A stretch of DNA of 64,000 nt from Coturnix japonica (GCF_001577835.2 NC_029542.1:210582-274581); one strand, 5' to 3'. Positions 10,290 through 21,257 are shown, numbered from the stretch's first letter. Notes: generated by a model not told the origin, from the sequence alone. A program made the numbers and translations.

Positions 10290-11245
10290 AACATGTTTTT
10301 CAGTTCTGGGCACCAGAGCGTAACAAGTTTGTTAAGGTGTTTAAAGGGGCCAGAGGAGGGCAGCAGAGCCGATAGTGGGGCTGGAAGGCATATACTGTGA
10401 GGAGAGCCTGAGGACATGTGGGTTGTTCAGTTGGAAAACACAAGGCTTAGGGCCGACATCATTGCTCTCTACAACTTCCCGAAGAAGGAAAGCAGAGGGG
10501 GAGGTGCCGGGTTTTTCTCCCTGGTAACTGATGACAGGACATGTGGAGGAATGGCACAAAGCTGAACCAGGAGAAGTTCAGGCCAGGAAGTAGTGATACT
10601 GTAAATTGGTCGATCATTAAACTATCAAAGACACAAGTTGGAGTGTTACAAAGCAGGCATTCTTTATTTTCTGTGCTGGATGCATGGAGGATAAGCTCTA
10701 CCTATCACACGTGTTGCAAAAAAAAATCTCAACTTATATTCATTAAATATGTTAAATATGCAAACATTCTCCTGTACAGTACATAGATGTTCCATACCTC
10801 CCTTCCATACCTCCCCTAAAATCATTAACGTAGGGTTCTGCCTCATCGCACATGATTGGACTTTTTGTGGTGGTGGTCCCACAGCCCTCTGGATGAAGTC
10901 AGTACTCTTCCTCCCTGTCCTCACTGCTTGAACCCTGTCTTCACCAATGCTCAGTTAGCTCTTTGCCTTGATTACACAATCCTTGCTTACACAAAATGAG
11001 CTGATTCAAAGCAGAACTTCCCTTGCCTACTTGATAGAAGTTCAGTAAATCACTGTTATCTGGTTAGAACAAGGGCACAGATTCTTCCTGTTTTCTCAGA
11101 AAAATCCAGGGTATTTATCAACGAGCATTAGCAAGCTTAACACTATTGATACAACTGGTATCACTAGGATAAAAATAGTTTAATGTGAAGGTGGTCAAAC
11201 AATGGAACAGGCTTCCTAAATATGTGGATGATGCCCCATGCCTGT
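10290..11245 (+). mobile_element. CR1 LINE 3' fragment, split by a nested repeat
   Basis: 10,290-10,592 follows CR1 3' consensus (TTCTGGGCACCAGAG, then GCCAGAGGAGGGCAGCAGAG, CTCTACAACTTCCCGAAG, GAGAAGTTCAGGCCA). The CR1 text resumes near 11,186 (GAAGGTGGTCAAACAATGGAACAGG, to GATGCCCCATGCC). The ~590 bp between is foreign. The same split occurs at 31,725-32,650, so the nesting is older than the module copies. Confidence 0.75.
10595..11185. repeat. Unclassified repeat nested in CR1, copy 2
   Basis: About 590 bp starting near TGTAAATTGG and ending near CTGGTATCAC. It includes TTTATTTTCTGTGCTGGATG and TTTTGTGGTGGTGGTCCCAC. Related copies lie at 2697, 32,020 and 58,240. Size and TG...CA-like ends fit a solo retroviral LTR fossil, but I find no convincing target duplication, so the family stays open. 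Confidence 0.5.
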
Positions 11246-11547
11246 CAGTGTCGACTGACATTTTTATAATGCTTTCATGAATATGCTTTTCCTTGTTAAC
11301 ACTAATGAGGTCAGGGAGTTGAACCTGAAGATGCCTTCCAGGTCCTCTTCTCTGCATTAGCTTTGCTAGCAGGAAGGCAGAGATAAGCAGAATCTATTGG
11401 GATCCTGAATTGCCCCTGATGTGACAAGAACACTTGTTGCTAAGTGGGCCACACAAGTCACAAAACAACTCACCTGCTCATGCACACGTGTGGAATCATG
11501 GAAACCTCTTTGCCCACAGGCATTTGCATAACTCCAGCACACAGGCT
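11246..11547. other. Spacer matching sequence upstream of two keratin promoters
   Basis: Matches 32,655-32,964 nearly base for base, and 58,850-58,985 in part. In those copies a keratin promoter follows within 0.3-0.5 kb. Here the sequence breaks off at an N run. Confidence 0.7.
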
Positions 11548-11572
11548 NNNNNNNNNNNNNNNNNNNNNNNNN
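11548..11572. other. Assembly gap (25 N)
   Basis: A placeholder run of 25 N. Left flank matches the region upstream of the keratin genes at 33,875 and 59,766; right flank matches their 3' untranslated region. The missing DNA is therefore much longer than 25 bp. Confidence 0.95.
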
Positions 11573-11745
11573 ACTCTGGGCTGGGAGATACAGCTCATTG
11601 GCAATGCGGACGTATGAAATGGGGTCGGATTCTTGTCTGCTCCTGCTGTTCACTGCCCACAGGGCCTCTTCTTGGAGTGACAATATTTCTGTCCTTAGAC
11701 TCATTAAACAATTTCTGCATCCCTCAGTGTTTCCTTCTGTGTTGG
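11573..11745 (+). other. Keratin 3' UTR without its coding exon
   Basis: Matches 34,404-34,590 and 60,326-60,500, which are 3' untranslated regions of keratin genes. It starts in ACTCTGGGCT and carries the polyadenylation signal ATTAAA at 11,703-11,708 in the shared context AGACTCATTAAACA. The coding exon should lie inside the N gap just upstream. Confidence 0.75.
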
Positions 11746-13541
11746 TGTGGACTTTTTCCCTCCACATCTGCAGAGATGGCCAAGGGAGAAAGTGATGCCT
11801 TTGGTGCAAGCTTGGGAGACTCCATCACTCCTCAGGTTATTGGACGTCAGTTCACACTGCAGACATTCATCTTTCAAGCACAATCTCTTGAGGGAGAGGA
11901 AGGCATTGCTAGATGTTCCTTCACCACCAATTACCATCAGTCTGTCTTCCTGTTTTTCTTCTTACATAGATCTTGATCTTTGAGCATGTCAAGTGGATGG
12001 AAAACCTGACAAATGATATCCTCATGAGAGGACCTCTGTGCATAGGGGAGGCCCCGAGAAGACAGAAGTCCCACAGACACTGGGGAAATCTGGTCCTCCT
12101 TGTTTGGGAGAGGCAGTGCTGGTGTTCCCCCCAAGCCATCTAGAACTGGGAAGGTATCATTTTCATGGGTATTGGCCTATGTCTCTATTGTATGTTCCCA
12201 TCCCTTTAACTTGCCCATCACTGAGAGTACAGCTCCCCTGTGTGGTCCTAGCAGTTGAGTGATGCCAGCAACACAGCAGTGGCTTGGAGAATCATTTCTA
12301 CGTAGTGTGAGGATGGCAGCATCTCTCCTCAGGACAGGACTCAGGACTCCTGTTGTGTCAGGCAGTGCTGGCTCAGGTGGGATCACAAGACACCAAGCAT
12401 CAGAACAAAGCCCACCAGAGCTCATAAAGAATGTAACCATAAAGAATAGCACTGGCCTGTTCCCTGGTCAGGGGTCTCTACACAGTAGCACAACCCTCCC
12501 TTTGCTGTGCTGCAGGTCTACGACTCTATGGCCCAGCATACTGCACTCCTCCAGCCCTGCCTGGTTCCTTCTAGGTCCAGAGCAATCAAGGGGTGGAGCT
12601 TTCAGGTAGGATAGTGTTGGCTATGGCCTTGGCCTCCGATAGAGGGAACCATGCTGAGATGGGAAGGATGGGAGAAGAATGCCTTCTGGTAAGTGACATA
12701 AGAGGGAATAGAGAGAACAGTAGAGGCGATGCAGTTATAGGAAACTGACTTGGAAAGCACAGCATGAGGATAGGAGCAAAGAAGCCAAGGGTAAAGGTGG
12801 ACTGTACCCCAGAAGATGCCCGTCATCCCAGTAGAATCTGACTGTGATATTCCTGATACTCAGTCTGTACCCAGGCAAAAGGGACAATGCTGGAGGACAC
12901 AAATTACTAGGAATGAAGGGCAGCCCTGGACTGCATATGTTAAGGTGAGGACTTGTGGGACTCTTTCATCATGTGGAAAGCAATCATGTGGAAGAATTAC
13001 TACTGGAAAACCATGCCTCATCTCCTGTGCCCCTCCCAACTCTGAGATTTCCACATAGAGCTTAGGGAAAGAAGCTCTTACTGAAGCAGTGTAACAGCAA
13101 CATTGCTTTCTCCAGGAAGGGTCACATCTGGTGATGTTCACCCTGCTGGGAAATTGGGCAAATATCAGAGAACCAAGAAGCAGTCTGCATGGGACTGCAA
13201 AGCTCAGGTGACTTTCAGACCTGCTGCTTAAAGCCAGCCCTCAGATGCACAGGCCTCAAAATCACCAATGGCTAGACTTGTTCTCTCCACCAGCCCAGGG
13301 AAAAACCGGCTGTTGTCCAGAGAGAGTAAAGGACAGAGGTAGTTTTCCTTCATCAGGCTCTTCTCACTTTTCCTCTCTCAAGAACAGACACATCTAGCGC
13401 CATCCCTGTGAAGAGGAGTTACGCTTCAGATCTCTGTCGTGCACACGGGGGAACGCAGCCGGTTGCCAAGGGGAAAGGAACTGAGTGCCCCTTTCCCCAG
13501 AGCTCTCACCCTGCACCAGACACGGCTCCTCCCTCCCACGG
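11746..13541. other. Duplicated intergenic sequence
   Basis: 11,750-12,060 continues the keratin 3' flank (as at 34,600-34,940). 12,140-12,250 matches 20,540-20,650 and 34,980-35,090. 12,480-13,070 matches the window start (1-90, 592-960) and 2295-2450. 13,250-13,541 matches the flank just 3' of the family-2 V segments. No gene recognised. Confidence 0.5.
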
Positions 13542-14933
13542 GGTTGTTGCATCGCGCCTGAAGGAAGCTTCCCTGCACCCTTCCTGCCAGACCAATTAAA
13601 CAGAGGACCAGGCGCTGTACGATGTAGCTGCACTCTCTGGCCTCAGCTGCAGCGAGCTATACTTTTGCCGTGGGTTCATGCACGTGGTCGAAACTGGCGG
13701 CTGTGCTTGGGCCTGCTGCTGCCTGAGTATGTGACAACCGCCCGAGGGCCTTTTGGTCCTTTCTTCTGCTGGTAACACTACAAGACACTTTCTGAGAGGC
13801 TTCTCCCTGGGTATGTTCAGTGGTCTGGAATTATGTTCCTCTTTCAACTGTGACCTTTCTTCTGGGGTCATCGATCTCCCCACGCGTCACTCTGGAAGCA
13901 CGAAAGGCCAAAGGTCGTAGCAGCTCTGCAGGGAGGCCTCCTAAGGACTGCCAACACTAGATGCCGACACAAACAGCATTGAGAGAGGGCCTCCTGTCTT
14001 CCTGGCAGTATTGAGGCCTGGCAAACCGTTGGTTATGGAAGGGATCTGAGCTCTGTAGGTACAGTCAGATTCCCTGTGCTCCATTCCTGCTCGAGGGCAA
14101 ACAGGGAACACCGTCCTGCATCCTGCAAGGTTGAAGGACCCATGGAGCTAGTGGGAAAAGATGCATCCCTGCTTCCTGGTCCCATCCTCTTGGAGAAGAC
14201 TCCTAAGTCTACTGTAGCACAGCTAAAGCCTGACACCTGTGATCTGTGGCTTATGATGACATCCAAGAGTACACGGAACGCTGCCCATCTCGGTCCTTTC
14301 AACTTATGCACTCAGGCCAGCAACCACCACAACCCATCCTATCATCCACACACCTTCACCGATCGCCGCCATTCCCAAACGTACCACCCACTACCAGCTA
14401 TCTTCTCTCCGTCGCACTCTCGAAACTTTATCCACCTTTTCCTACCACCACGCACACACTCGGCTCTGAAATGTGGGATCGCACCGCGCACTGGGCCGCC
14501 CACACCCTGCTTTCGCGATCCCTGTGGTCGCAGGACGGTGGGTCACGATTAGCAGAAACGGAAGAAAAAGAGAAACCCAAAAGACAGAGCAGACCCACAC
14601 GTCCCAAGACGAGCAGTCCTACCGCGCCTCTCAACTCTTTTCTCCGTCATCTACTTTTGACAGCACCACCCACCCCAGCCGAATCTGAGCAGGACGCAGG
14701 TGCAAATTACACACATATACACAAGTTGTCCTCTCATCTATCCCAATAACCCTCGCCACCTAACCTGGTTTACCATTGTCCACACTTTTCAGAGCTGTTT
14801 GCCACAACACTTAAAGATCGCCGGTAGGCTGGTTGAGCACTTCCTGGGGTAGAAGATGAGCCTTGATTAATAAGCCACACTTACCCCAGCAGTTGTCCCA
14901 GAAGGCAGTGAGGACGAGATAACTGCGGTGCAC
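13542..14933 (-). pseudogene. TCR V segment, family 2, degraded
   Basis: The order of parts matches the intact segment at 21,258. A nonamer GCAACAACC sits at 13,550-13,542, a V-exon-like stretch at about 13,585-13,880, and a leader exon at about 14,884-14,933 (CACCGCAGTTATCTCGTCC...). The V exon retains pieces such as TTTCTTCTGCTGGTA and CAACTGTGACCTTTCTTC but has many substitutions and indels and no open frame. Part of the noise may be sequencing error. Intron ~1.0 kb. Confidence 0.65.
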
Positions 14934-15139
14934 TTCTGAACCAGTTCTTCCTCGCCACTCCTCTGTTTGCCTGAGTGAAAAGACCAAGAAATACTCACTT
15001 CGAGCAGCTTAAACAGACTATCACATCGCTCGCCCATCACAACCAACAAAAAAAACTACGGAAATACCTCTGCTGGCCACAGGCAGAAATGCCAACACAC
15101 TGCATTAACAAAGCAAACAACATTTACTTTTCTTTTATC

Positions 15140-15300
15140 TATTTTTTTTTTGATGGGTTGTCACGCCTGGGATTTCGGATTCGGGCCAAGTGCTAGAAGA
15201 GCCGCTGCTTCCATCAGAGGCTCGAATCCCGGGGGCTGGACTCGATGATTCTGCTAATGTCCCTTCCAAAACCCTCCACGAGACTAAATGATACTAATGC
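15140..15300 (+). mobile_element. tRNA-derived SINE with CR1-like tail, copy 1 (5' truncated)
   Basis: Plus-strand copy, keeping CAAGTGCTAGAAGAGCCGCT, GAGGCTCGAATCCCGG, then a CR1-like 3' end (CTGGACTCGATGATTC, TGTCCCTTCC) and tail GATACTAATG. The tRNA-like head is incomplete. It faces copy 2 tail to tail, 45 bp apart, and the pair is flanked by a near-perfect 14-bp duplication (15,126-15,139 and 15,539-15,552, ACTTTTCTtTTATC / ACTTTTCTcTTATC). Confidence 0.7.
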
Positions 15301-15345
15301 AACTGCTCATCAACGCACTTCCTCCACTACTCCCTCCCCCACCAG

Positions 15346-15538
15346 ATTCATAGTATCATCAGAGTATCAATAGTCTCGTGCGGGTTTGAAGGGACATTAG
15401 AGATCATCGAGTCCAGCCCCCGGGATTCGAGCCTCTGTGGAGCAGAGCGGCTCTTCTAGCACTTGCGCCACAGGGGGAATCGAACTCCAGGCCCCGTGTT
15501 GCAAGCGCGTCCTTAACCACTGCGCCACCGGGGCACAC
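15346..15538 (-). mobile_element. tRNA-derived SINE with CR1-like tail, copy 2 (full length)
   Basis: Read on the minus strand: GGTGGCGCAGTGGTTAAGGA (RNA polymerase III A box) then CCTGGAGTTCGATTCC (B box) 30-odd bp on, as in a tRNA. A second T-arm-like GGCTCGAATCCC and a CR1-like end (GGCTGGACTCGATGATC, AATGTCCCTTC) with a tail built on GATACT follow. Paralogous loci at 22,545 and 39,820 lack it, so it is a genuine insertion. The anticodon-loop position reads CTTGCAA. I do not recognise the family among known galliform repeats. Confidence 0.75.
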
Positions 15539-15552
15539 ACTTTTCTCTTATC

Positions 15553-16834
15553 ATTCTTAAGCACAAAGCTTAGAATGATGAGGAGGAAGCCTATTCCTCC
15601 TCTCTGGCTAATTAGGACTGCAGTTCCCCAGTGGAAGCACACACCATCATACACTGGCTTCGCAAGGACTCCACAATCTCACAGCCATATCCAATACCCC
15701 TGCCTGACTGGCTTCTCCTACACTGCATTTGGCTCTCCTCTTTTGCTTAGGATAGGCCATTCTGTTGTTCACTGCCATCAGATGAGTGAAGTCACCCACT
15801 CCTCTCACACACATCAATCCCAGTCATGCTAATCCCTCAGACATTAAATGGGACCTCAGCCTGCCAAACCTCCACTCCCAGGCTTTGTGATTCATTACCC
15901 ACTTCAGTCTCAGACTTATATACTCTTCCTCCCAGTCACTGTTTACTCCTGATGTGCTCGAATGTGGTTTTGATTCTCTGGCAGCCAGATCTCTACTGCA
16001 CAGCAGGTCTGTGCATCTACTGGCCTTAGACCTTGTTGCACTCCCACATGAGAAATAGAGCACCAGTTTCAACACTGCATAGACAAATCAGGAATTAAGA
16101 AGACAGAATGTGCTGTGGTGGTCAGGCACAGACCTTATCCCCTAAGTGGTACTGATTGGAAATTTTTTGCCTCCTTCCTCTACAGTGCATCCTGTTTTCC
16201 TCCTTACATCCCATTTGTGACACCTTTGGCCTTTCCCTAAACATTCCTTAAAATGTTCTAATAGCCCACAAGTCCCTCAGAGCATTCCCATCTTCTTTTC
16301 ATCTTTCACTTGTGCACTCAAAAAATCTCAGTCACTCACTTCTTATCTAACAGCAGTGGTTCCCTAATGGCACCCATTAGGTGCTGAGGAGTACTTGTCT
16401 CCCATATGCTTACATTTTGGGGTTACTCTATGCATTATCACTGGTCCCTTTAATTTACTTCCCTTGGCACTGAGAATGGACTGATCCACAGCCAGCAGAA
16501 CTAGTAAAGTAACCTCACAACCAACACACCTTACAGTGGCCTCTACTGAATCTACACCTCACCTGCAGAGGCCCTGAATCCTGTCGCACCATCTGGTGGT
16601 TTTAAAGAATAGCCACTGTGGAGCCGCTCTTGAATGTGTCTGTGACCTCGACATGCCGTATTCATGAAGGTGTGCAGCTTCGAAGGCCTACTCCGGAGGA
16701 TTGCCGAGCAGTGCGCAGGGACATGTTCCATGTCAGCAATTCACAATGTCAGCTCGGGAGGTCCCAGCCCGGAGGTGCTGCATCGCCCCCCTGCGGGCAC
16801 GGACGCATCGTGCCCCCCCCCCACGCCCAAAAGC
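15553..16834. other. Family-2 V 5' flank and spacer
   Basis: 15,553-16,090 matches 22,565-23,060 and 39,840-40,280, the region between a family-2 leader and the next family-1 segment. 16,090-16,620 matches 23,060-23,560. No gene recognised. Confidence 0.5.
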
Positions 16835-17604
16835 GGTTCGTGCCCGGCCGCAGCCCTAGCTTAGCTTCCCGGGTGCCACCGCGCAGTAATATCACCGCCG
16901 CGTCCCCGAGCCGGGGCCAGGAGAGCCGAGCCACCAGAGGCGCTGGTGAGGGGCGGCGGTCTGCCGACACCGACAGCCGCCCCATCGGGTCGGGAAACTT
17001 CTTTGGAGCCTGTAACAGCGCTGACGAGGAATGCGTGCGGCTAGGCCCAGGAGCTGTCAGATACAGTGACGGCTGTACGGTTGGGTGTGAGCAGGTGATG
17101 TGACCGCACGGTGCCCTCTCTTGGTCTCTTACCGAAGGCTCCGCTGCATCCTGGGCTCTGCACGCAGCCAGTGCTGAGAAAGAAAATAAACAGGAAGCTC
17201 AGGAAATCACTTCGCAAGGAAAGAAATGTTATGCAGAGGAGAAAATAAAAAGTTCACAGAGATGAACATTTTCTGAGTAGATGGAAAATCTCACTAAATT
17301 GTTCTCAGAAAATAATAAATAAATAAATAAGCTGGGATATTTTTACGGAGGTTCCAAACCAGAAAGAGCAAGGGGGTGAGAGCAAAAAATGTTGCGTGAA
17401 GCAGCAGCGGGGGGAGGGATTTTTTAGAGGAACGCCAGGGAGAAAAGGCAGACAGTGTGGGGAAGGCCGCACTGAAGCTCTCTGGTAACAAGCCGTCGAA
17501 TGCAGCCGGCAGGAAAAGAAAGGGTCATCATGTCGGAAATGAAACCCCAGCAGCCCCGCGCACTCCAGGAGCACTGCGCAGCCCCGCGGCCCGGCACTGC
17601 GCAT
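16835..17604 (-). pseudogene. TCR V segment, family 1, degraded
   Basis: Nonamer GCACGAACC at 16,843-16,835, then an off-length spacer and a heptamer-like CACCCGGG. The V exon (about 16,876-17,173) keeps GDAAV, the strand DGAVRD-equivalent and an acceptor CTCAGCAC, but several indels break the frame (YYC is lost). The leader ATG at 17,604 gives MRSAGPRGCAVLL, and the donor GT seen in related copies is AGT-shifted. Non-functional as written; some changes may be sequence error. Confidence 0.7.
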
Positions 17605-17609
17605 CCCGC

Positions 17610-18265
17610 GCTTCCGCCGCCCCGCTCCGCGCTGCACTGCCAGCCCCTGCTCAGCTCGGCACTTCGGTGCTTCTTCCCCTCCGCCGCCGCAGGCTCCGCC
17701 TGGGGCTGCCGCCCTGCGCCGGCGTCAAGCTTACCGGTTGGCAACCGAGCTGCGAGTGTTGGGATCCTGGGTGCGAGTAGCGGGGTTTGGGCTCTGCATG
17801 TGCTGCAGCGTAGGCCGGGCACTGCGGTGTAGGTGGAGAGATGAGAAAAAGCTGCGAAGCCCCTTGGTACAGGAGAAAGCAGCCTGCCCGCCCTCACAGC
17901 GTCCCCAGAGGGGAGGGCAGCGGAGAGAGCACATACAGAGGCATGGGACGGCTCGGGGAGCGGGACGCTTCTGAGCCTTTGTTGCCCGTCTGTGCCCGAC
18001 GCTGCGGGAATGAGTCGTGTACCGGTCGTGTTCCCTGTGCCCGGGAACGCGGCACCCCGAGAGCTCTCGGAGCTCCGGGTTCCGCAGCTGCTGATGCCCG
18101 TGGTGCTGATGTCGCTGCCGAGAACCAGAAACGCCGGCAGCGTCACCGGGACAAGGCGACTGGGAATAACGTGCACAACAGGCTTTGACTTCTGCTTTTT
18201 GACCTCTGTCACGATAGTGAAGTAGGGGACAACTCCTATATATACTATATATATGTATGTGCGTG
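17610..18265. promoter_or_regulatory. GC-rich conserved block 5' of V segment, plus (AT)n
   Basis: Matches 40,381-40,830 closely and 24,520-24,910 and 46,720-47,130 in part. A core with GCTGATGTCGCTGC is followed in two copies by ATATATACTATATATATG (18,236 and 40,795). Probably V promoter and 5' flank. Large open frames here are by-products of GC content. Confidence 0.45.
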
Positions 18266-18544
18266 TATATGCTTATAAGGCTCTTCTTTCCATTCATGTA
18301 GAGAATTAATGGAAATCAAAGACTACTGGTCCAGCGCTCATCCCTCAGAACCCCTTTATAGATTCCTGTCCCCAGCTGTACTCTGAGTAGCAGTCGCAAC
18401 ATGGTTAGAGCCCAGCAGAATCATCTAAGTTTTCCAACCTACATTATTATGCATTAACCCAAGCCATAATCTCAACCTTATTTGATTGTGAGTGGATATA
18501 GTATGCAGGCAGTGAATTTGGTCATGCCAAAATCTAGGCATATA

Positions 18545-20170
18545 ACATTCACAGAATCACACAGAATCACAGAATCACAGAATTACCCGGGTTGGAAGGG
18601 ACCTCAAGAATCATCTGTAGTTCCAACCCCCCTGCCTAGCAGGTGGTGGCCACCAAACATGATGCCTTTACTAGATCAGGTTGCCCAGGCCCCGACCAAC
18701 TGGTCTTGAACACCCCAAGGACGGGGCATCCACAACCTCAACTGGGCAGCCTGTCTCCAAGGACTAACCACTCTCTAAGTAAAGAACTTTCCCCTACATC
18801 CAACCTAAATCTTCCCTCTTTAACTTAAAACTCAATTTCCCCTAGTCCTGCTATTATCAGAATCTTCGAAGAGTTTACTCCCCTCCTGGGAGTAAGTTCC
18901 CCTTCCGAGTACTGAAAGGCTGCGAGATGAGGTTCGACCCCACACTTCTCTTCTCCATGGTCTGAAAAACCCAACTCCTCAGCCTGTCCTTATAGGGAGG
19001 CTGCTCAGCCCTGATCATATCGTGGCCCTCCTCTGGACCCTTTCCAAAAATCTCCAAATAAATATCTTTTTTGTACTGAGGGCCTCCAAACACCTGACAC
19101 AGTACTCAGATGGGCCTGCAGAAGGCAAGAGTAGAGAGGGACGATCACCTCCCTATCCCTGCTGAACTACCCGTCTCCCCTGATGGAGCCCAGGATCCCA
19201 TTGCTTTCCAGGCTGCCAGAGCGCACTGCAGGCTTCAGTTAAGTTTCTCATCTAATCAGGACCCCTAGGTCTTTCTCTGCCGAGCCTGCTCTCTAAGGAC
19301 AACTCCTCCCAGGCGTTTACAGGGTGCAACTGGGGTTTCTTCCGGCCCAAGTGCAAACCTTGCAACCCTTTGCTGTGTTGAACCTCATTAGGTTTCACCC
19401 CAAGCCCAGCTTTCAGCCTGTCAAGTCCCTCTGAATGGCATTCGTTCCCTCCACCGTATCGACTGCCACATTCTCATTTCCCCTCAAGCTTGGTGTCATA
19501 AGCAACTTGCTGAGGGTGACTCATTCCCGTCTTCGATGTCAATTAATAAAGATGTTAAAAGCAGCGGTCCCAAGACAGAACCCTTGAAGGGATGCCGCTC
19601 GTTACCGCCTCCACCTGACATATGAGCCATTGACACACCCTCTGTCGCGGCCTTTCAACCCAAATGCTTATCCATCTAGTTGTCCACCCCATCAAATCCA
19701 CCTCCCTCCTAATTTGGAATGAGGATGTGATGGGCCAATGTCAAAGGCCTTTGCTCAGTCCAGTAAATGACATCAGTCCGCCTTCCCTTCATCCACCAAG
19801 CCGTCCACTCCATATCAATTTAGAAGGCCCACAAGATTAATTAAGCATACCTTCTGGTGACCATTGACTGGCTGTCGCGGATCATCATGCTCGTCCTCTT
19901 ATTATGTGATCAAGCAAATGCTTGTCCAGATAGCGATCTGTTCCAATAATCTCCCAGGCACGGAAGGTGAGACTCACCGCCTGTGAGCCCGGGTCCTCCC
20001 TCGCTCCCTCTTGTAATGGGAGTGACGTGACCCCTCCCAATCATCCCGCGGACCTCAACCTGACAGCCCACGATTCTAAATATGATGAGAGCGTCTCAGC
20101 AACCACTCACCACTCTTCAGGACCCTGGAGCCGCACTGGCCCCTTCATTACACTTTTTATACACATTCAC
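18545..20170 (-). mobile_element. CR1 LINE, 3' part, with target duplication
   Basis: The + strand begins with AGAATCACAGAATCACAGAAT, the reverse complement of the CR1 terminal 8-mer repeat, then GGGTTGGAAGGGACCTCAAG, and continues through the CR1 3' region into ORF2-derived text (GTGAGACTCACCGCCTGTGA, near 19,968). An 8-bp duplication ACATTCAC flanks it (18,545-18,552; 20,163-20,170). The paralogue at 41,095-41,102 has a single ACATTCAC with nothing inserted. 5'-truncated, ~1.6 kb, no open frame. Confidence 0.9.
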
Positions 20171-20503
20171 CATCCTTGATATTTCTCACGTCTCCCTGAG
20201 GCAGTGTATCAGGAGCCACTGATGATTGCCAACAGACTTATTTCCTCTGCAACAAATCACTGAACTGCTGCGGCGAACATTCTCACAGTATCTGCACTAC
20301 AGAAACCGAGGATCAAAGAGCAGGCCTCTTTCACAGCTCCTGATGCAAACTGGATGTGTGCCTGTTTATGTCTCTGTTTAAGCAAACTTTTTCAGCCTTC
20401 AATAATACTCTGATCCTTGGGGAGAACAAGAAAGAGAAAAGAGGCCAGCAGGATTGTCCTGGAGCATTTGAGGTGGAATATCCAGGTCACCCAAAGGAGG
20501 CGT
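20171..20503. other. Spacer, continuation of V 5' flank
   Basis: Matches 41,103-41,405 across the empty CR1 site. No gene seen. Ends at an N gap. Confidence 0.6.
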
Positions 20504-20528
20504 NNNNNNNNNNNNNNNNNNNNNNNNN
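20504..20528. other. Assembly gap (25 N)
   Basis: The left side matches 41,100-41,405. The right side matches 12,140 and 34,977, which lie ~0.4-0.8 kb beyond keratin 3' ends. The gap therefore joins two module positions and true length is unknown. Confidence 0.95.
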
Positions 20529-21218
20529 ATCCAGAACTTGGAAGGCAGTGTTTTCATGGGTATTGGCCTGTCTCTATTGTACATTCACATGACTTGGACT
20601 AGCTCGTCACTGAGAGTACACCTTCCCTGTGTGGTCCTAGCAGCTGTTGTATAGCTTCTGGCCCTGCCATACTTTTGCCAATTTGCCTATGCTCAGGGGC
20701 TTTCATAGGGTATTATTGGTACCAGCTACAGAGGGCCATGTATTGGAGCCCCCAGTCCCTCTTAACTCAACACTCCCATGGGTGCAGGAAGGCCCAGGAT
20801 AGTGACTCATGTCCAAACACTCACAGCTTCTCACTGATGTCATGTCTTCTCCAAAAATGGAACAGTTCTCCTCCAGCTCACGATCTGGAAGACCCTTAAA
20901 CTTACGCTTGTCCACTGAAGACTCCATGTGAGAGCAAATATCCCAATCTCCAGATACACAAATCACAATGCAGCATGTGTTCTCTGCACAGCCCATGGAA
21001 AAACTGTTTTGTCCAGGAGATTACAGAAGGGGAGTTCCAAGTCAGGACCTTTTTCATCACTTTTCATTCCTCTCAAGAAACAGACATCAGTGCCTTCTGG
21101 AAGAGGATGCTGACCTGCAGATCTCTGTGCGCACAGGGGAAGCAGCGCTGCCAGGGGAGAGCTGAGGGCCCCTTCCCCAGAGCTCCGCCTTGCACAGACT
21201 CAGCCCCTCCCTCCCCGG
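20529..21218. other. Spacer 3' of family-2 V segment
   Basis: Matches 34,977-35,640 (noisier) and 12,140-12,250. Contains no recognised gene. Confidence 0.5.
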
Positions 21219-21257
21219 GATTGTTGCACGGCTGAGGAAGCTCCCTGCACCAGGGTG
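21219..21257 (-). promoter_or_regulatory. 23-spacer recombination signal of V segment
   Basis: On the minus strand: heptamer CACCCTG (21,257-21,251), a 23-bp spacer and nonamer GCAACAATC (21,227-21,219). The same signal, with nonamer GCAACAACC, follows the copy at 38,563. Confidence 0.7.

Noticed and set aside
15475-15538. Minus-strand tRNA gene
   Set aside because: A and B boxes are present, but the acceptor stem does not pair and the sequence runs on into a SINE body with a CR1-like tail. It is a SINE head, not a tRNA gene.
15140-15538. Single SINE with a twin-priming 5' inversion
   Set aside because: Both arms contain the same middle and 3' parts, so it is two overlapping copies rather than one copy with its 5' part inverted.
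17424-18212. 262-codon minus-strand open frame
   Set aside because: Lies in the GC-rich V 5' block, has no domain or conserved start, and the matching frame in the 40-kb copy is not open. Composition effect.
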